Positions 25,929 to 33,435 of a stretch of DNA of 37,381 nucleotides are shown in pieces. The stretch is from Betaproteobacteria bacterium (GTDB taxonomy: Bacteria > Pseudomonadota > Gammaproteobacteria > Burkholderiales > Gallionellaceae). The stretch is taken from the NCBI GenBank assembly GCA_020055845.1, contig JAGVIV010000001.1, forward strand, positions 1 to 37,381. The letters are read 5' to 3'. Made by a program: the position numbers and the translations under genes. Within the stretch, counting starts at the first letter, position 1. The number at the start of each line of letters is the position of its first letter. The notes under the pieces were generated by a model. The model did no database searches and had not been told where the DNA came from. It saw only the letters and a program-made list of their open reading frames with translations.

Positions 25929-27287
25929 ATGCAGGGATGCTCACTCGTCCGCTTGCTCGCGCTGTCGTCAGCGGCACTAGTCTGTTTCGCGCTCACGGCG
26001 CGGGCTGCCGAGGAAGATTTTTCAACGCTGACACAACGCCTGCAAGCAGGGAAACCGCAATTTGCACAACGCCAACAGGCCATGCTCGCGGAACGTTATG
26101 ACCTTGCGAACATTCCCGCTTCACTCACGGCAATGTCGCGCGGAAAAGCTGTGCAGGACGGTGTGCGTGTCAAGTTACCACGGGGCATGACATGGGAAAG
26201 CCTTGCGGATTTGTCGCCACAGGAAATCAAAAACAAACATCTTTGGCCGGCTGGATTTTTGCCCTTGCCACACCCTCATCATGAAGTCGGCGGCATGGTA
26301 TTTCCGAAAAATCTCATCACCGACATCAAGAAGCAAACCGGGCGTGATCTGACGCGCTTCGATCTCGACTTTGATCTACCGGATCATTTTCTACCCGAAT
26401 TTCCACCGGCGATTTATCTAAGCACGCGCCCCGATTTGGGCGATGTGTCGCAAGGCAAGCTGGTAACGCTTAACAATTTTTACGCGTTATTCAAAGACAT
26501 TCTCAATCCCAAACAGCTCGAGGGGCTGCGCCTGCTGCTCACCCCGTTTCCGCAGCAGCAATTCAATGCCACGGATGACCGCCGCAGTTTGCAAGCCTCG
26601 CAAGGTGTGGCCTGTTTCGACTGCCACGCCAATGGCCACACCACTGCCGCAACGCACACGGTGGGCGACATTCGCCCCAACGATCATCGTCACCGCATTG
26701 ACACGCCGTCGCTGCGCGGCGTGAATATCCAGCGCCTGTTCGGCTCGCAACGCGCGCTGAAAACAGTGGAAGACTTTACCGAGTTCGAACAGCGCGGCGC
26801 TTATTTCGACGGCATTCCGGCGGATGCGGCGCGCAAAGGTATCAACGTGCTGGAACGCGGCAGTCAGGTGCAGTTTATGGCCGAGTTTCAGGAATTGCTC
26901 GATTTCCCGCCCACCCCCAAGCTCAATCTGTTCGGCAAGCTCGCTCCCGCTCTGTCCAGCGAAAGCGAATTGCGCGGTCAGGAAATTTTCTTCGGCAAAG
27001 CCCAGTGTGCAAGCTGCCACACGCCACCGTATTACACCGACAACAGCATGCACAATTTGCAGGTGGAACGCTTCTTCAAACAAGTCACCATCAACGGCCG
27101 CACGGCTTCGGCAGACGGCCCTATCAAAACTTTTTCGCTGCGCGGGATCAAAGAATCACCGCCTTATCTGCACGATGGGCGTTTGCTGACGCTGGCGGAC
27201 ACGGTGGAATTTTTCAATCTGGTGTTGGAGTTGAAATTAAACGAACAGGAGAAGAAAGACCTGCTGGCCTTCATGCTGGCACTGTAG
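25929..27287 (+). CDS. Periplasmic di-heme cytochrome c, peroxidase/MauG-like
   Basis: 452 residues from ATG at 25929 (AAGGAG six bases upstream). A signal peptide (SLVRLLALSSAALVCFALTARA) is cut before AEEDF. Two c-type haem sites are present: C229FDCH233 and C360ASCH364. The C-terminal half has KTFSLRGIKESPPYLHDGRLLTLADTVEFFN, the signature of bacterial cytochrome c peroxidase/MauG proteins. The long N-terminal domain (about 30-220) is not part of the classic enzyme and has a His/Pro-rich patch (LPLPHPHHEV). The usual product would remove peroxide or oxidise a partner. It is 39 bases behind EncFtn and probably co-transcribed, although one product is periplasmic and the other has no export signal. 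Confidence 0.88.
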   Translation: MQGCSLVRLLALSSAALVCFALTARAAEEDFSTLTQRLQAGKPQFAQRQQAMLAERYDLANIPASLTAMSRGKAVQDGVRVKLPRGMTWESLADLSPQEIKNKHLWPAGFLPLPHPHHEVGGMVFPKNLITDIKKQTGRDLTRFDLDFDLPDHFLPEFPPAIYLSTRPDLGDVSQGKLVTLNNFYALFKDILNPKQLEGLRLLLTPFPQQQFNATDDRRSLQASQGVACFDCHANGHTTAATHTVGDIRPNDHRHRIDTPSLRGVNIQRLFGSQRALKTVEDFTEFEQRGAYFDGIPADAARKGINVLERGSQVQFMAEFQELLDFPPTPKLNLFGKLAPALSSESELRGQEIFFGKAQCASCHTPPYYTDNSMHNLQVERFFKQVTINGRTASADGPIKTFSLRGIKESPPYLHDGRLLTLADTVEFFNLVLELKLNEQEKKDLLAFMLAL

Positions 27288-27294
27288 GCCGGCA

Positions 27295-27453
27295 ATGAGC
27301 AACACGATCGGATTAAGCGCTATTACCCGAAGCCGGGATTCATTCAATCAAAAACTGACAGATGAAGACGGCAACATCGGAATTGGCAGCAGAAAATTTT
27401 TGCAGGGCTGGATGAACGCGTATCTAGCTTGGGTGAAAAAACACTCGGCCTGA
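27295..27453 (+). pseudogene. C-terminal remnant of an NADPH-dependent FMN reductase-like gene
   Basis: A 52-codon frame from ATG at 27295 to TGA at 27451 encodes SRDSFNQKLTDEDGNIG followed by GSRKFLQGWMNAYLAWVKKH. This resembles the last 35-40 residues of NADPH-dependent FMN reductases (the 'LTDE..r.FLqgf..afaaWv' ending). The flavodoxin core, with its FMN-binding loop, is absent and the upstream DNA belongs to the cytochrome gene. It is probably a leftover of a deletion. It starts eight bases after the cytochrome stop, so it may still be transcribed. Confidence 0.5.
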
Positions 27454-27509
27454 GACAACTTAATTGCACGCCGACAATACTTCTGCGGTGCAATTTAAGG
27501 TTGCTAGAA

Positions 27510-28544
27510 TTAATCTCCCGCGTGCGCAGCGGATTGATACCATCCTTCGCTGCGTTTCACCAGATACACCACACTCAGCATCACCGGCACTTCAATCAGC
27601 ACGCCGACCACCGTTGCCAGCGCCGCACCGGATTCAAAACCAAACAAGCTGATAGCGGCGGCGACGGCCAGCTCGAAGAAGTTCGATGCACCGATCAAAG
27701 CTGAAGGTCCAGCCACACAATGCACCTCGCCGACGCGGCGGTTAAGCCAGTACGCCAGCGCTGAATTGAAATACACCTGGATGGTGATGGGCACGGCGAG
27801 CATGGCGATGATAAGCGGTTGCTCGACGATGGCCTTTCCCTGAAAAGCGAACAACAGCACCAGTGTCAGCAGCAAGGCCGAGATTGACCACGGACCGATT
27901 TTGGCTAGCGTGTGTTCAAACGCAGCCTTCCCCTGCCTTAGCAACAGCCTGCGCAATAGTTGCGAGATGATAACCGGCATCACGATGTAGAGTGCAACCG
28001 ACACCAGCAGCGTATCCCACGGCACGACGATGGATGATATGCCAAGTAGCAGTGCCACCAGCGGTGCAAAAGCGAACACCATGATGGCATCATTGAGCGC
28101 GACCTGACTCAGGGTGAACAAAGGTTCGCCATTCACCAGCCGGCTCCACACAAACACCATCGCGGTGCACGGAGCCGCCGCGAGCAGAATGAGACCCGCG
28201 ATATAACTGTCGAGTTGATCGGCCGGCAGATACGGCGCAAAAAAGTGACGGATGAACAACCAAGCCAGCAAGGCCATCGAGAACGGTTTGACCGCCCAAT
28301 TGATGAACAGCGTCACACCGATACCACGCCAGTGTTTGCGCACCTCGTGCAAGGCAGCAAAATCGATGCGCAACAGCATGGGAATAATCATCACCCAAAT
28401 CAGTAGTCCGACCGGGATATTCACTTTGGCAACTTCCAAGCTCCCCAACCAGTGAAACGGCGCGGGGATGGCTTGCCCCAGCACGACGCCGACGATGATG
28501 CAGAGGAAAACCCAGAGGGTGAGGTAACGTTCGAAGAGGTTCAT
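27510..28544 (-). CDS. arsB: Arsenite efflux transporter, ACR3 family
   Basis: Ten-helix inner-membrane permease of 344 residues. ACR3 motifs are clear: VGLLIWVMIIPMLLRIDF, GVTLFINWAVKPFSMALLAWLF, and the conserved cysteine C126 in LILLAAAPCTAMVFVWS (required for transport in characterised Acr3 proteins). QVALNDAIMVFAFAPLV follows, with the glutamate in GASNFFELAVAAAISLFG. This is the Acr3 rather than the E. coli ArsB fold, although operon naming often uses arsB. It ends the ars operon, with the ArsA ATPase encoded upstream, so an ArsA-energised Acr3 pump is likely. AGGA lies eight bases before the ATG. Confidence 0.94.
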   Translation of the reverse strand: MNLFERYLTLWVFLCIIVGVVLGQAIPAPFHWLGSLEVAKVNIPVGLLIWVMIIPMLLRIDFAALHEVRKHWRGIGVTLFINWAVKPFSMALLAWLFIRHFFAPYLPADQLDSYIAGLILLAAAPCTAMVFVWSRLVNGEPLFTLSQVALNDAIMVFAFAPLVALLLGISSIVVPWDTLLVSVALYIVMPVIISQLLRRLLLRQGKAAFEHTLAKIGPWSISALLLTLVLLFAFQGKAIVEQPLIIAMLAVPITIQVYFNSALAYWLNRRVGEVHCVAGPSALIGASNFFELAVAAAISLFGFESGAALATVVGVLIEVPVMLSVVYLVKRSEGWYQSAAHAGD

Positions 28545-28596
28545 GTTTTTGTCCTTTTGTTTTTCACATCCATAATCTTAATTTTTCGCCACTCGG

Positions 28597-28634
28597 CTCC
28601 CTCGCCCGCAAGCGGGAGAGGGTTGGGGTGAGGG
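28597..28634. repeat. Dispersed GC-rich hairpin repeat, copy 1
   Basis: CTCCCTCGCCCGC followed by AAGCGGGAGAGGGTTGGGGTGAGGG contains the small hairpin CCCGC-AA-GCGGG and the GGTTGGGGTGAGGG tail of a repeat widespread in proteobacterial intergenic DNA. It lies between arsA and acr3. An inverted, diverged copy starts 36 bases to the right. Confidence 0.65.
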
Positions 28635-28664
28635 ACTGCAGGTTGAAGCCAGTTTTAGAAGTAC

Positions 28665-30446
28665 TCACCGCCCCTCATCCCCGCCCCTTCTCCCGCCTAC
28701 GGGAGAAGGGAGAAGAGCTCGCAGCGCTGCAATCCCCACAGGCTCTTCCGCCTGCACCGGCACGACGGCAATCCGTTTGGCATAGCGTTGCTGCACCGCT
28801 TCCAGCTGCACCCATTCCTGCGCCGCGCGCTGTGCCAGCAAAGACGATGCGGGGTGCGCTGCGGCGAGGCTTTGGTTGACAATCCACGCCCACGGTTCGA
28901 TGCCCGCGCGGCGCAGGTCATCCTGCAAGTTCGCGGCTTCCAGCACAGGCGTTGTTTCCGCCAGCGTCACGATGAGCATGCGAGTGTGTTGCGGGTTTTG
29001 CAGTTGCATCATCGGCGTGGTGAAGTGTATTTTCTCTTTCATGTTGCGCGCGACTTCGCGGTGGTATGCACCCGTCGCATCCAGCAGCAACAGAGTGTGT
29101 CCGGTCGGCGCGGTATCCATCACCACGAAGGCGTGATTCGCTTCGCGGATGGCGCGCGAGAAAGCTTGGAACACGGCGATCTCTTCGGTGCAGGGCGAGC
29201 GCAAATCTTCTTCCAGCAGCGCGCGACCTTGCGCATCCAGATTCTTGCCTTTGGTGTCGAGCACGTGCTGGCGGTAACGTTCGGTTTCGGCGTGCGGGTC
29301 AATGCGGCTCACGCTCAGATTCGCCATTTCGCCCTGCAAGGTTGCACTCAGATGCGCGGCAGGATCGGAGGTGGTGAGCTGCACGGCATGGCCGCGCGCG
29401 GCCAGCTCCACGGCAATTGCCGCCGCCAGCGTGGTCTTGCCCACTCCGCCCTTGCCCATCAGCATAATCAGGCCGTGTCCGGTCTGCTCAAACTCGTCGA
29501 TCAAAGCAGAAAGATTCGGCAACTCGACATCGCGATGCGCAATAACACTGGTCGCATTGATAGGCGCGTCACTGAGCAGTGCGCGCAGTGCATCTATGCC
29601 GACCAGATTAAACGGCAGCAGGCTGCGCTGATCCAGCGGCAATGCACTCAACACTTGCGGCATCGCTGCGAGTGCATTTTGTTCGCGCCGGAAGATGGCG
29701 AGTGCCACCGGGTCGCCCGCTTCGCTTTCCGGCATGCAACCGTTCACCACCAGATACTGGTGCGCCAGCCCGATGTGCGCCAACTCCTCGCTGGTGCGCG
29801 CGGCTTCCTGCAAGGTGGAACGTTGCGCGCGTGCTACCAGCACCAGCCGCGTACTGTGCGAGTCGGCCAGTACCGCGACGGCATCGCTGTAGCGCTGGCG
29901 CTGTTTTTCCAGCCCCGCCAAAGGGCCGAGACAGGATGCGCCTTCCGGGTTGTCGTCCAAAAAACCACTCCATGCGCCGGGCAATTGCAGCAGGCGGATG
30001 GTATGTCCGGTAGGTGCGGTGTCGAAAATAATATGGTCGAATTGTTCAAGCAGTTTTGCGTCGGTAAGCAACTCGGTGAATTCGTCGAACGCGGCGATCT
30101 CGGTCGTACATGCGCCGGACAGTTGCTCTTCGATACTGTTGACCACCGCCTCCGGCAACACGCCGCGCACGGGGTCAACGATGCGGTCTCGATAAGCTTG
30201 CGCGGCGGCCTGCGGGTCGATTTCCAATGCGGATAAATTTGCTACCGAGGAAATGTGCGTAATGGTGTTGCCGATAGCCACACCGAACACCTGTCCCACA
30301 TTGGAAGCCGGATCGGTGCTTACCAGCAGCACGCGCTTACCCTCGTCCGCCAAGCGCACTGCGGTGGCGCAAGCCAGCGAGGTTTTACCGACACCGCCCT
30401 TGCCGGTGAAAAATAGGAAGCGAGGTGCTTGGGTGATGAATTTCAT
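28665..30446 (-). CDS. arsA: Arsenical pump-driving ATPase ArsA
   Basis: Two-lobed arsenite-stimulated ATPase, 593 residues (E. coli plasmid ArsA is 583). Each half has a deviant Walker A, GKGGVGKT at 15-22 and 331-338, and a DTAPTGHT signal motif (142-149 and again in the second half). The three metalloid-binding cysteines are conserved at C113, C172 and C419. It works with Acr3 and receives As(III) from ArsD. AGGAG lies seven bases before the ATG. Odd point: the last 16 residues (LLPSPVGGRRGGDEGR) are encoded by a dispersed repeat that runs through the stop codon, so the original C-terminus was replaced. Confidence 0.96.
   Translation of the reverse strand: MKFITQAPRFLFFTGKGGVGKTSLACATAVRLADEGKRVLLVSTDPASNVGQVFGVAIGNTITHISSVANLSALEIDPQAAAQAYRDRIVDPVRGVLPEAVVNSIEEQLSGACTTEIAAFDEFTELLTDAKLLEQFDHIIFDTAPTGHTIRLLQLPGAWSGFLDDNPEGASCLGPLAGLEKQRQRYSDAVAVLADSHSTRLVLVARAQRSTLQEAARTSEELAHIGLAHQYLVVNGCMPESEAGDPVALAIFRREQNALAAMPQVLSALPLDQRSLLPFNLVGIDALRALLSDAPINATSVIAHRDVELPNLSALIDEFEQTGHGLIMLMGKGGVGKTTLAAAIAVELAARGHAVQLTTSDPAAHLSATLQGEMANLSVSRIDPHAETERYRQHVLDTKGKNLDAQGRALLEEDLRSPCTEEIAVFQAFSRAIREANHAFVVMDTAPTGHTLLLLDATGAYHREVARNMKEKIHFTTPMMQLQNPQHTRMLIVTLAETTPVLEAANLQDDLRRAGIEPWAWIVNQSLAAAHPASSLLAQRAAQEWVQLEAVQQRYAKRIAVVPVQAEEPVGIAALRALLPSPVGGRRGGDEGR
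28671..28716. repeat. Dispersed GC-rich hairpin repeat, copy 2, overlapping the arsA end
   Basis: In inverted orientation to copy 1: CCCCTCATCCCCGCCCC followed by the hairpin TTCTCCCGCCTACGGGAGAA and GGGAGAAGAG. It supplies the codons for the last residues of ArsA and its stop codon at 28665. Together the two copies could fold into a stem in the arsA-acr3 transcript. Confidence 0.65.
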
Positions 30447-30493
30447 GGGCGACTCCTATAGTCGAAAGCCGAGCGTAGATTGGGGGATGTGCC

Positions 30494-30573
30494 GTAGGCT
30501 GGTGGTGAGCAACGCGAACCCCAGCATGTTTCGAGTATCAAATGCTGGGGTTCGTACCTCACCACCAGCCTAC
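30494..30573. repeat. 80-base imperfect palindrome between arsD and arsA (MITE/REP-like)
   Basis: Outer arms GTAGGCTGGTGGTGAG (30494-30509) and CTCACCACCAGCCTAC (30558-30573) match perfectly over 16 bases. Inner arms CGAACCCCAGCAT (30515-30527) and ATGCTGGGGTTCG (30542-30554) match over 13. The loop is 14 bases. Almost the whole arsD-arsA gap (134 bases) is this element, so the ars mRNA must carry a very stable hairpin here. No transposase is present. Confidence 0.85.
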
Positions 30574-30580
30574 ATCGTGA

Positions 30581-31192
30581 TTATCCGCAACACTTGGATG
30601 CTAGTTTGATGATCGCCACCGGCTCCGTCACGCAACACGAATTCGCTTTTGCGGCGGTGCTGGTTGTCGCTGGGCCGAGGTAGCGTTCAGCGAGAGTCAG
30701 CATGGCGTGCGCCGGCGTGTCTTTCACTTTCTGCGCCAGATCGACCGCGTAACGCATATCCAAATCGCTCACGCCGAGTTTGCGCGCCTGATCGTAATGA
30801 TATTTAAAACACGGCTCGCAGTTCGCACCAATCGCCGCGCCTATGGCCACCAGCTCGGCTACCTGTTCGGTGAAAAGCGAAGGCGCTGCCTTAATGCCCA
30901 ACCACCCGGACAGTTCGTCGCGGCTGGGATAGCGCCCGGATAGAACCGTTTCGCCATCCAGTAAAATCAGCGGCAGCCCTTCTTGTCCCGATGTTTCCAG
31001 AAACTTTTTTACCGTCGCGCTCTCGGCGAAGGCCAACGGCTGCTGCGCCAGATTAAAACGTTCGATTTGCGCTCCGCTCTGCTTTGCCCAATCGACATCG
31101 GCACTAAAATCCACCAGTGCCTGATCGACCTCTGCTCCGCACACGCCCGTGCTGCAACACAGCGCTGGATCAAATACCTGCAACCGCTTCAT
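30581..31192 (-). CDS. arsD: ArsD arsenite metallochaperone with an inserted AhpD/CMD-like domain
   Basis: 203 residues, against about 120 for ordinary ArsD. Residues 1-104 are ArsD: C12, C13 and C18 in DPALCCSTGVCG bind As(III), then LPLILLDGETVLSGRYPSRDELSGWLG. Residues about 107-172 are a carboxymuconolactone decarboxylase/AhpD fold with E113, C125, C128 and H132 (ANCEPCFKYH). This matches the E-x11-C-x2-C-x3-H spacing of the AhpD active site. The tail regains ArsD-like vicinal cysteines, C186-C187 and C201-C202. So the thiol domain sits between the ArsD core and its cysteine tail. Its AAGGAGG site overlaps the arsC stop, giving coupled translation. ArsD hands arsenite to ArsA, encoded downstream. 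Confidence 0.92.
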   Translation of the reverse strand: MKRLQVFDPALCCSTGVCGAEVDQALVDFSADVDWAKQSGAQIERFNLAQQPLAFAESATVKKFLETSGQEGLPLILLDGETVLSGRYPSRDELSGWLGIKAAPSLFTEQVAELVAIGAAIGANCEPCFKYHYDQARKLGVSDLDMRYAVDLAQKVKDTPAHAMLTLAERYLGPATTSTAAKANSCCVTEPVAIIKLASKCCG

Positions 31193-31201
31193 GATGCCTC
31201 C

Positions 31202-31702
31202 TTAATCTTTGATACGCCCGATCTCGGCGAGCTTTTCTTTGAGGATAAGCTGGTCGAGCTTTTCGATAGGCAGACTGAGGAACAGCTGGATGCGCCGAGC
31301 CAACTGATCAGATGCTTTTTTGAACGCGGCACGGCGGGCTTCATCCCCCTCTACATGTGCGGGATCGGGGATTCCCCAATGCGCGGTGACCGGCTTGCCC
31401 AGCCAAAGCGGGCAAGCTTCACCCGCGGCGTTATCGCACACGGTGAAAATAAAATCGAATTCCGGCGCACCCGGAAGCGCAAACTCATCCCAGCTCTTGC
31501 TGCGCAGCCCTTCGACGCTGTAACCTTGTTTTTGCAACAGCTCAAGTGCACCGGGATTCACTTTCCCCGCCGGCTTGCTGCCCGCGCTGTAGGCTTTGAA
31601 CTTGCCCTTGCTCAGGTTATTGAACAGCACTTCACCCAAGATACTGCGTGCGGAATTGCCGGTACATAAAACCAGCACCGTATAAATCTTTTCAGCCGTC
31701 AT
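31202..31702 (-). CDS. arsC: Arsenate reductase, low-molecular-weight phosphatase type
   Basis: Reduces arsenate to arsenite for export. 166 residues from ATG at 31702, with AAGGAG seven bases upstream; the TTG six codons earlier is not needed. The P-loop C13TGNSARS follows VLVLC, as in the LMW tyrosine-phosphatase ArsC family. FDFIFTVCDNAAGEACP holds two further cysteines suited to the thiol relay, and the acid is the aspartate in HWGIPDPA. This class usually uses thioredoxin as reductant; the C-terminal extension after about residue 135 is helical. It is the second gene of the ars operon. Confidence 0.93.
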   Translation of the reverse strand: MTAEKIYTVLVLCTGNSARSILGEVLFNNLSKGKFKAYSAGSKPAGKVNPGALELLQKQGYSVEGLRSKSWDEFALPGAPEFDFIFTVCDNAAGEACPLWLGKPVTAHWGIPDPAHVEGDEARRAAFKKASDQLARRIQLFLSLPIEKLDQLILKEKLAEIGRIKD

Positions 31703-31760
31703 CGTTTTACTCCTTTCCAAAGTTTTTCATTTGCGGCAAAAGCCGCCCGCGACTACACAA

Positions 31761-32078
31761 TCAACACTTTTTCAACGGTGCACACTGTGCCGTATCACCC
31801 GCGCAACAATGCTCGGTAAGATAGGCAATAAGCTTGTCCATCTCGGCATAGTTGGCGCTGTAGATCACGAAACGCCCCTCGCTGCGCGACTTGATGAGCT
31901 TGGCATGCGTCAGCGTCTTCAAATGGAACGACAGCGTGGCAGGCGGGATAGCCAGTCGTTCACCCAACACACCCGCGGCCAAGCCACCCTTCCCGGCCTG
32001 CACCAGCACACGAAACACCGACAGACGCGACTCCTGCGCCAATGCTGCCAAGGCCTCAACCGCCAAAGAGATCTTCAA
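31761..32078 (-). CDS. arsR: ArsR-family arsenic-responsive repressor
   Basis: 105 residues from TTG at 32078, which has GGAGG five bases upstream. The winged helix covers the centre: LGERLAIPPATLSFHLKTLTHAKLIKSRSEGRFVIYSAN. The recognition helix lacks the ELCVC As(III) site of E. coli ArsR. Instead the C-terminus carries C91, C92, C99 and C105 (EHCCAGDTAQC), as in the Acidithiobacillus-type repressors that bind As(III) with three C-terminal cysteines. It is the first gene of the operon, with an operator over its promoter. Confidence 0.93.
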   Translation of the reverse strand: MKISLAVEALAALAQESRLSVFRVLVQAGKGGLAAGVLGERLAIPPATLSFHLKTLTHAKLIKSRSEGRFVIYSANYAEMDKLIAYLTEHCCAGDTAQCAPLKKC

Positions 32079-32102
32079 TTTCGCCTCCGCAAATGATTCT
32101 AC

Positions 32103-32138
32103 ATTTCCAATATTATGGAAATATTAAATACTAAGCAA
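32103..32138 (-). promoter_or_regulatory. ars operon promoter and ArsR operator
   Basis: A 20-base palindrome, ATTTCCA (32103-32109), ATATTA, TGGAAAT (32116-32122), lies 25 bases before the arsR start. On the minus strand a -35 box TTGCTT (32133-32138) and a -10 box TAATAT (32110-32115) are 17 bases apart, so the palindrome covers the -10. Repression by ArsR and release by arsenite are inferred from position and family. Confidence 0.75.
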
Positions 32139-32194
32139 GTACAAATCCTCGCATAGAGGGATAAAATGCCGCACCACATTCATGCCCTTGCATT

Positions 32195-32680
32195 TTGATC
32201 GAACTAACCCTCCTCACTATTGCGGCACTGGTACTACTGTCCCTAGTCCGCCCGGGCAAGACACCGCCGCTAGCCAACCCGCTGATCATCGAGCGCCCCG
32301 GGCGCTATCGCATGACGCTCGCGCCGCAACTGAATCTGGCACAGCCCTTCATCGAAGAGATTGTCAAACAGCTTGATATACCCGCCTCATCCGGGCCAAA
32401 CAGCGCAACTTTATGTTTTGAGGTACGCGACAAAGAGGTCAATGCGCACGGCAAGGATCTATATCTGCTCACCGTCACGCAACGCAATGGCATGCTGTAC
32501 TTTCAGGCGAGCACACCGCAAGACGGGCAAACGACAGACGTGGCAACACTGCGCGCACTGGCAACAGCCGCATTGATTGGTATTGAGGAAACGAAGGGAG
32601 ATGCGCGCTGGCCGGAACAGATCCGAGCGGCAATACATGCTGCCGCACGGATGCGCGGCAGCAACGTGTTTGAACTATAA
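32195..32680 (+). CDS. Hypothetical protein with N-terminal membrane anchor
   Basis: 161 residues from TTG at 32195; no ATG precedes the hydrophobic segment and no clear ribosome site is seen. Residues 3-18 (ELTLLTIAALVLLSLV) form one membrane helix or uncleaved signal. The rest is soluble and mixed alpha/beta (YRMTLAPQLNLAQPFIEEIVKQL, SATLCFEVRDKEVNAHGKDLYLLTVTQRNGMLYFQAS, RALATAALIGIEETKG). Codon use looks normal for the region. It is divergent from the ars operon. No family was recognised and function is unknown. Confidence 0.6.
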   Translation: MIELTLLTIAALVLLSLVRPGKTPPLANPLIIERPGRYRMTLAPQLNLAQPFIEEIVKQLDIPASSGPNSATLCFEVRDKEVNAHGKDLYLLTVTQRNGMLYFQASTPQDGQTTDVATLRALATAALIGIEETKGDARWPEQIRAAIHAAARMRGSNVFEL

Positions 32681-32699
32681 ATTAATCGGCGCGTTCGCC

Positions 32700-32777
32700 T
32701 TAGACGGGAACGGTATTAGCCAGTACAGCGAACCATTCGGAAACAGTCAGCGCGATCAAAACAAGATATTTTTTCAT
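32700..32777 (-). CDS. Possible 25-residue hydrophobic peptide
   Basis: The minus strand encodes MKKYLVLIALTVSEWFAVLA followed by NTVPV and a stop, from ATG at 32777. GAGAGGG lies six bases upstream, a good ribosome site. Two lysines followed by a hydrophobic run resemble a signal peptide or a single-span membrane peptide, although a Glu sits within the core. It lies in a 218-base gap with nothing else in it. It may be a real small protein or the left-over start of a lost gene. Confidence 0.35.
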   Translation of the reverse strand: MKKYLVLIALTVSEWFAVLANTVPV

Positions 32778-32898
32778 GATGTACCCTCTCAAATAACAAC
32801 AGGTGATTTACCCGCTTGCTATGACTGCCGCGAATGAATAAAGTTCAATCCCGATAAAATCAGTGCGGCATCCTCATCTAACGCCCCGGCCAGAAGCC

Positions 32899-33435
32899 AT
32901 GAAAATCACTTTAATCAGACACGGCGAAAGCGAGGCCAACGTCGGCCTTTTCATCAATGACGACCCCAAACGCCCTGTACACCTGACACCACGTGGCAAA
33001 GAACAGGCCGAATCGCTCGCCCAGACGCTGCGCGCGGAAACCTTCACCCACGCCTATGTCTCGGAATTTCCCCGCGCGCAGGAAACCATAAATATTCTGC
33101 TACGCGGCAGATCCATTCCGCTGCGCATCGATCTGCGCTTGAACGAGCGCAAATCCGGTCTTGACGGCTTTCCCGTGCAAGTTTTTATCAACCAGATATT
33201 GCATGCGCCCGTGCATTTCAAACCCGCCGCCGGCGAATCCTTTCTGGAACAGATGGAACGTTTGCGCGGTTTTCTGGACGAGATTGCCGCGCTCCACCCA
33301 CAGGCTCATGTACTCGCGGTGTCGCACGAGCACCCCATCCTGTCGGCACTTGGGTTGACAAGCTCGGCAGAGGCCGTCGTACACGGCAGCGTACCCAACT
33401 GCGGACGCGTGGATCTCGTCTGGCCGCCGGCATAA
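32899..33435 (+). CDS. Histidine phosphatase family protein
   Basis: 178 residues from ATG at 32899 (MKITLIRHGESEAN). The phosphoacceptor histidine is in LIRHGE with the paired arginine. PRGKEQAESLAQTL, SEFPRAQETINILL (second arginine), LNERKSGLDGF (the acid region) and VLAVSHEHPI (second catalytic histidine) complete the phosphoglycerate mutase/histidine phosphatase active site. Substrates range from sugar phosphates to phosphoproteins, and nothing nearby narrows this. It is probably monocistronic. Confidence 0.9.
   Translation: MKITLIRHGESEANVGLFINDDPKRPVHLTPRGKEQAESLAQTLRAETFTHAYVSEFPRAQETINILLRGRSIPLRIDLRLNERKSGLDGFPVQVFINQILHAPVHFKPAAGESFLEQMERLRGFLDEIAALHPQAHVLAVSHEHPILSALGLTSSAEAVVHGSVPNCGRVDLVWPPA

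Noticed and set aside
27462-27495. AATTGCAC/GTGCAATT inverted repeat as terminator between the reductase remnant and acr3
   Set aside because: Eight-base arms with an 18-base loop and no T-run; too weak to list as a feature.
28788-30236. 482-codon open frame on the plus strand
   Set aside because: Antisense to arsA, whose two P-loops and metal-binding cysteines are certain; no start signal or motif supports the plus-strand frame.
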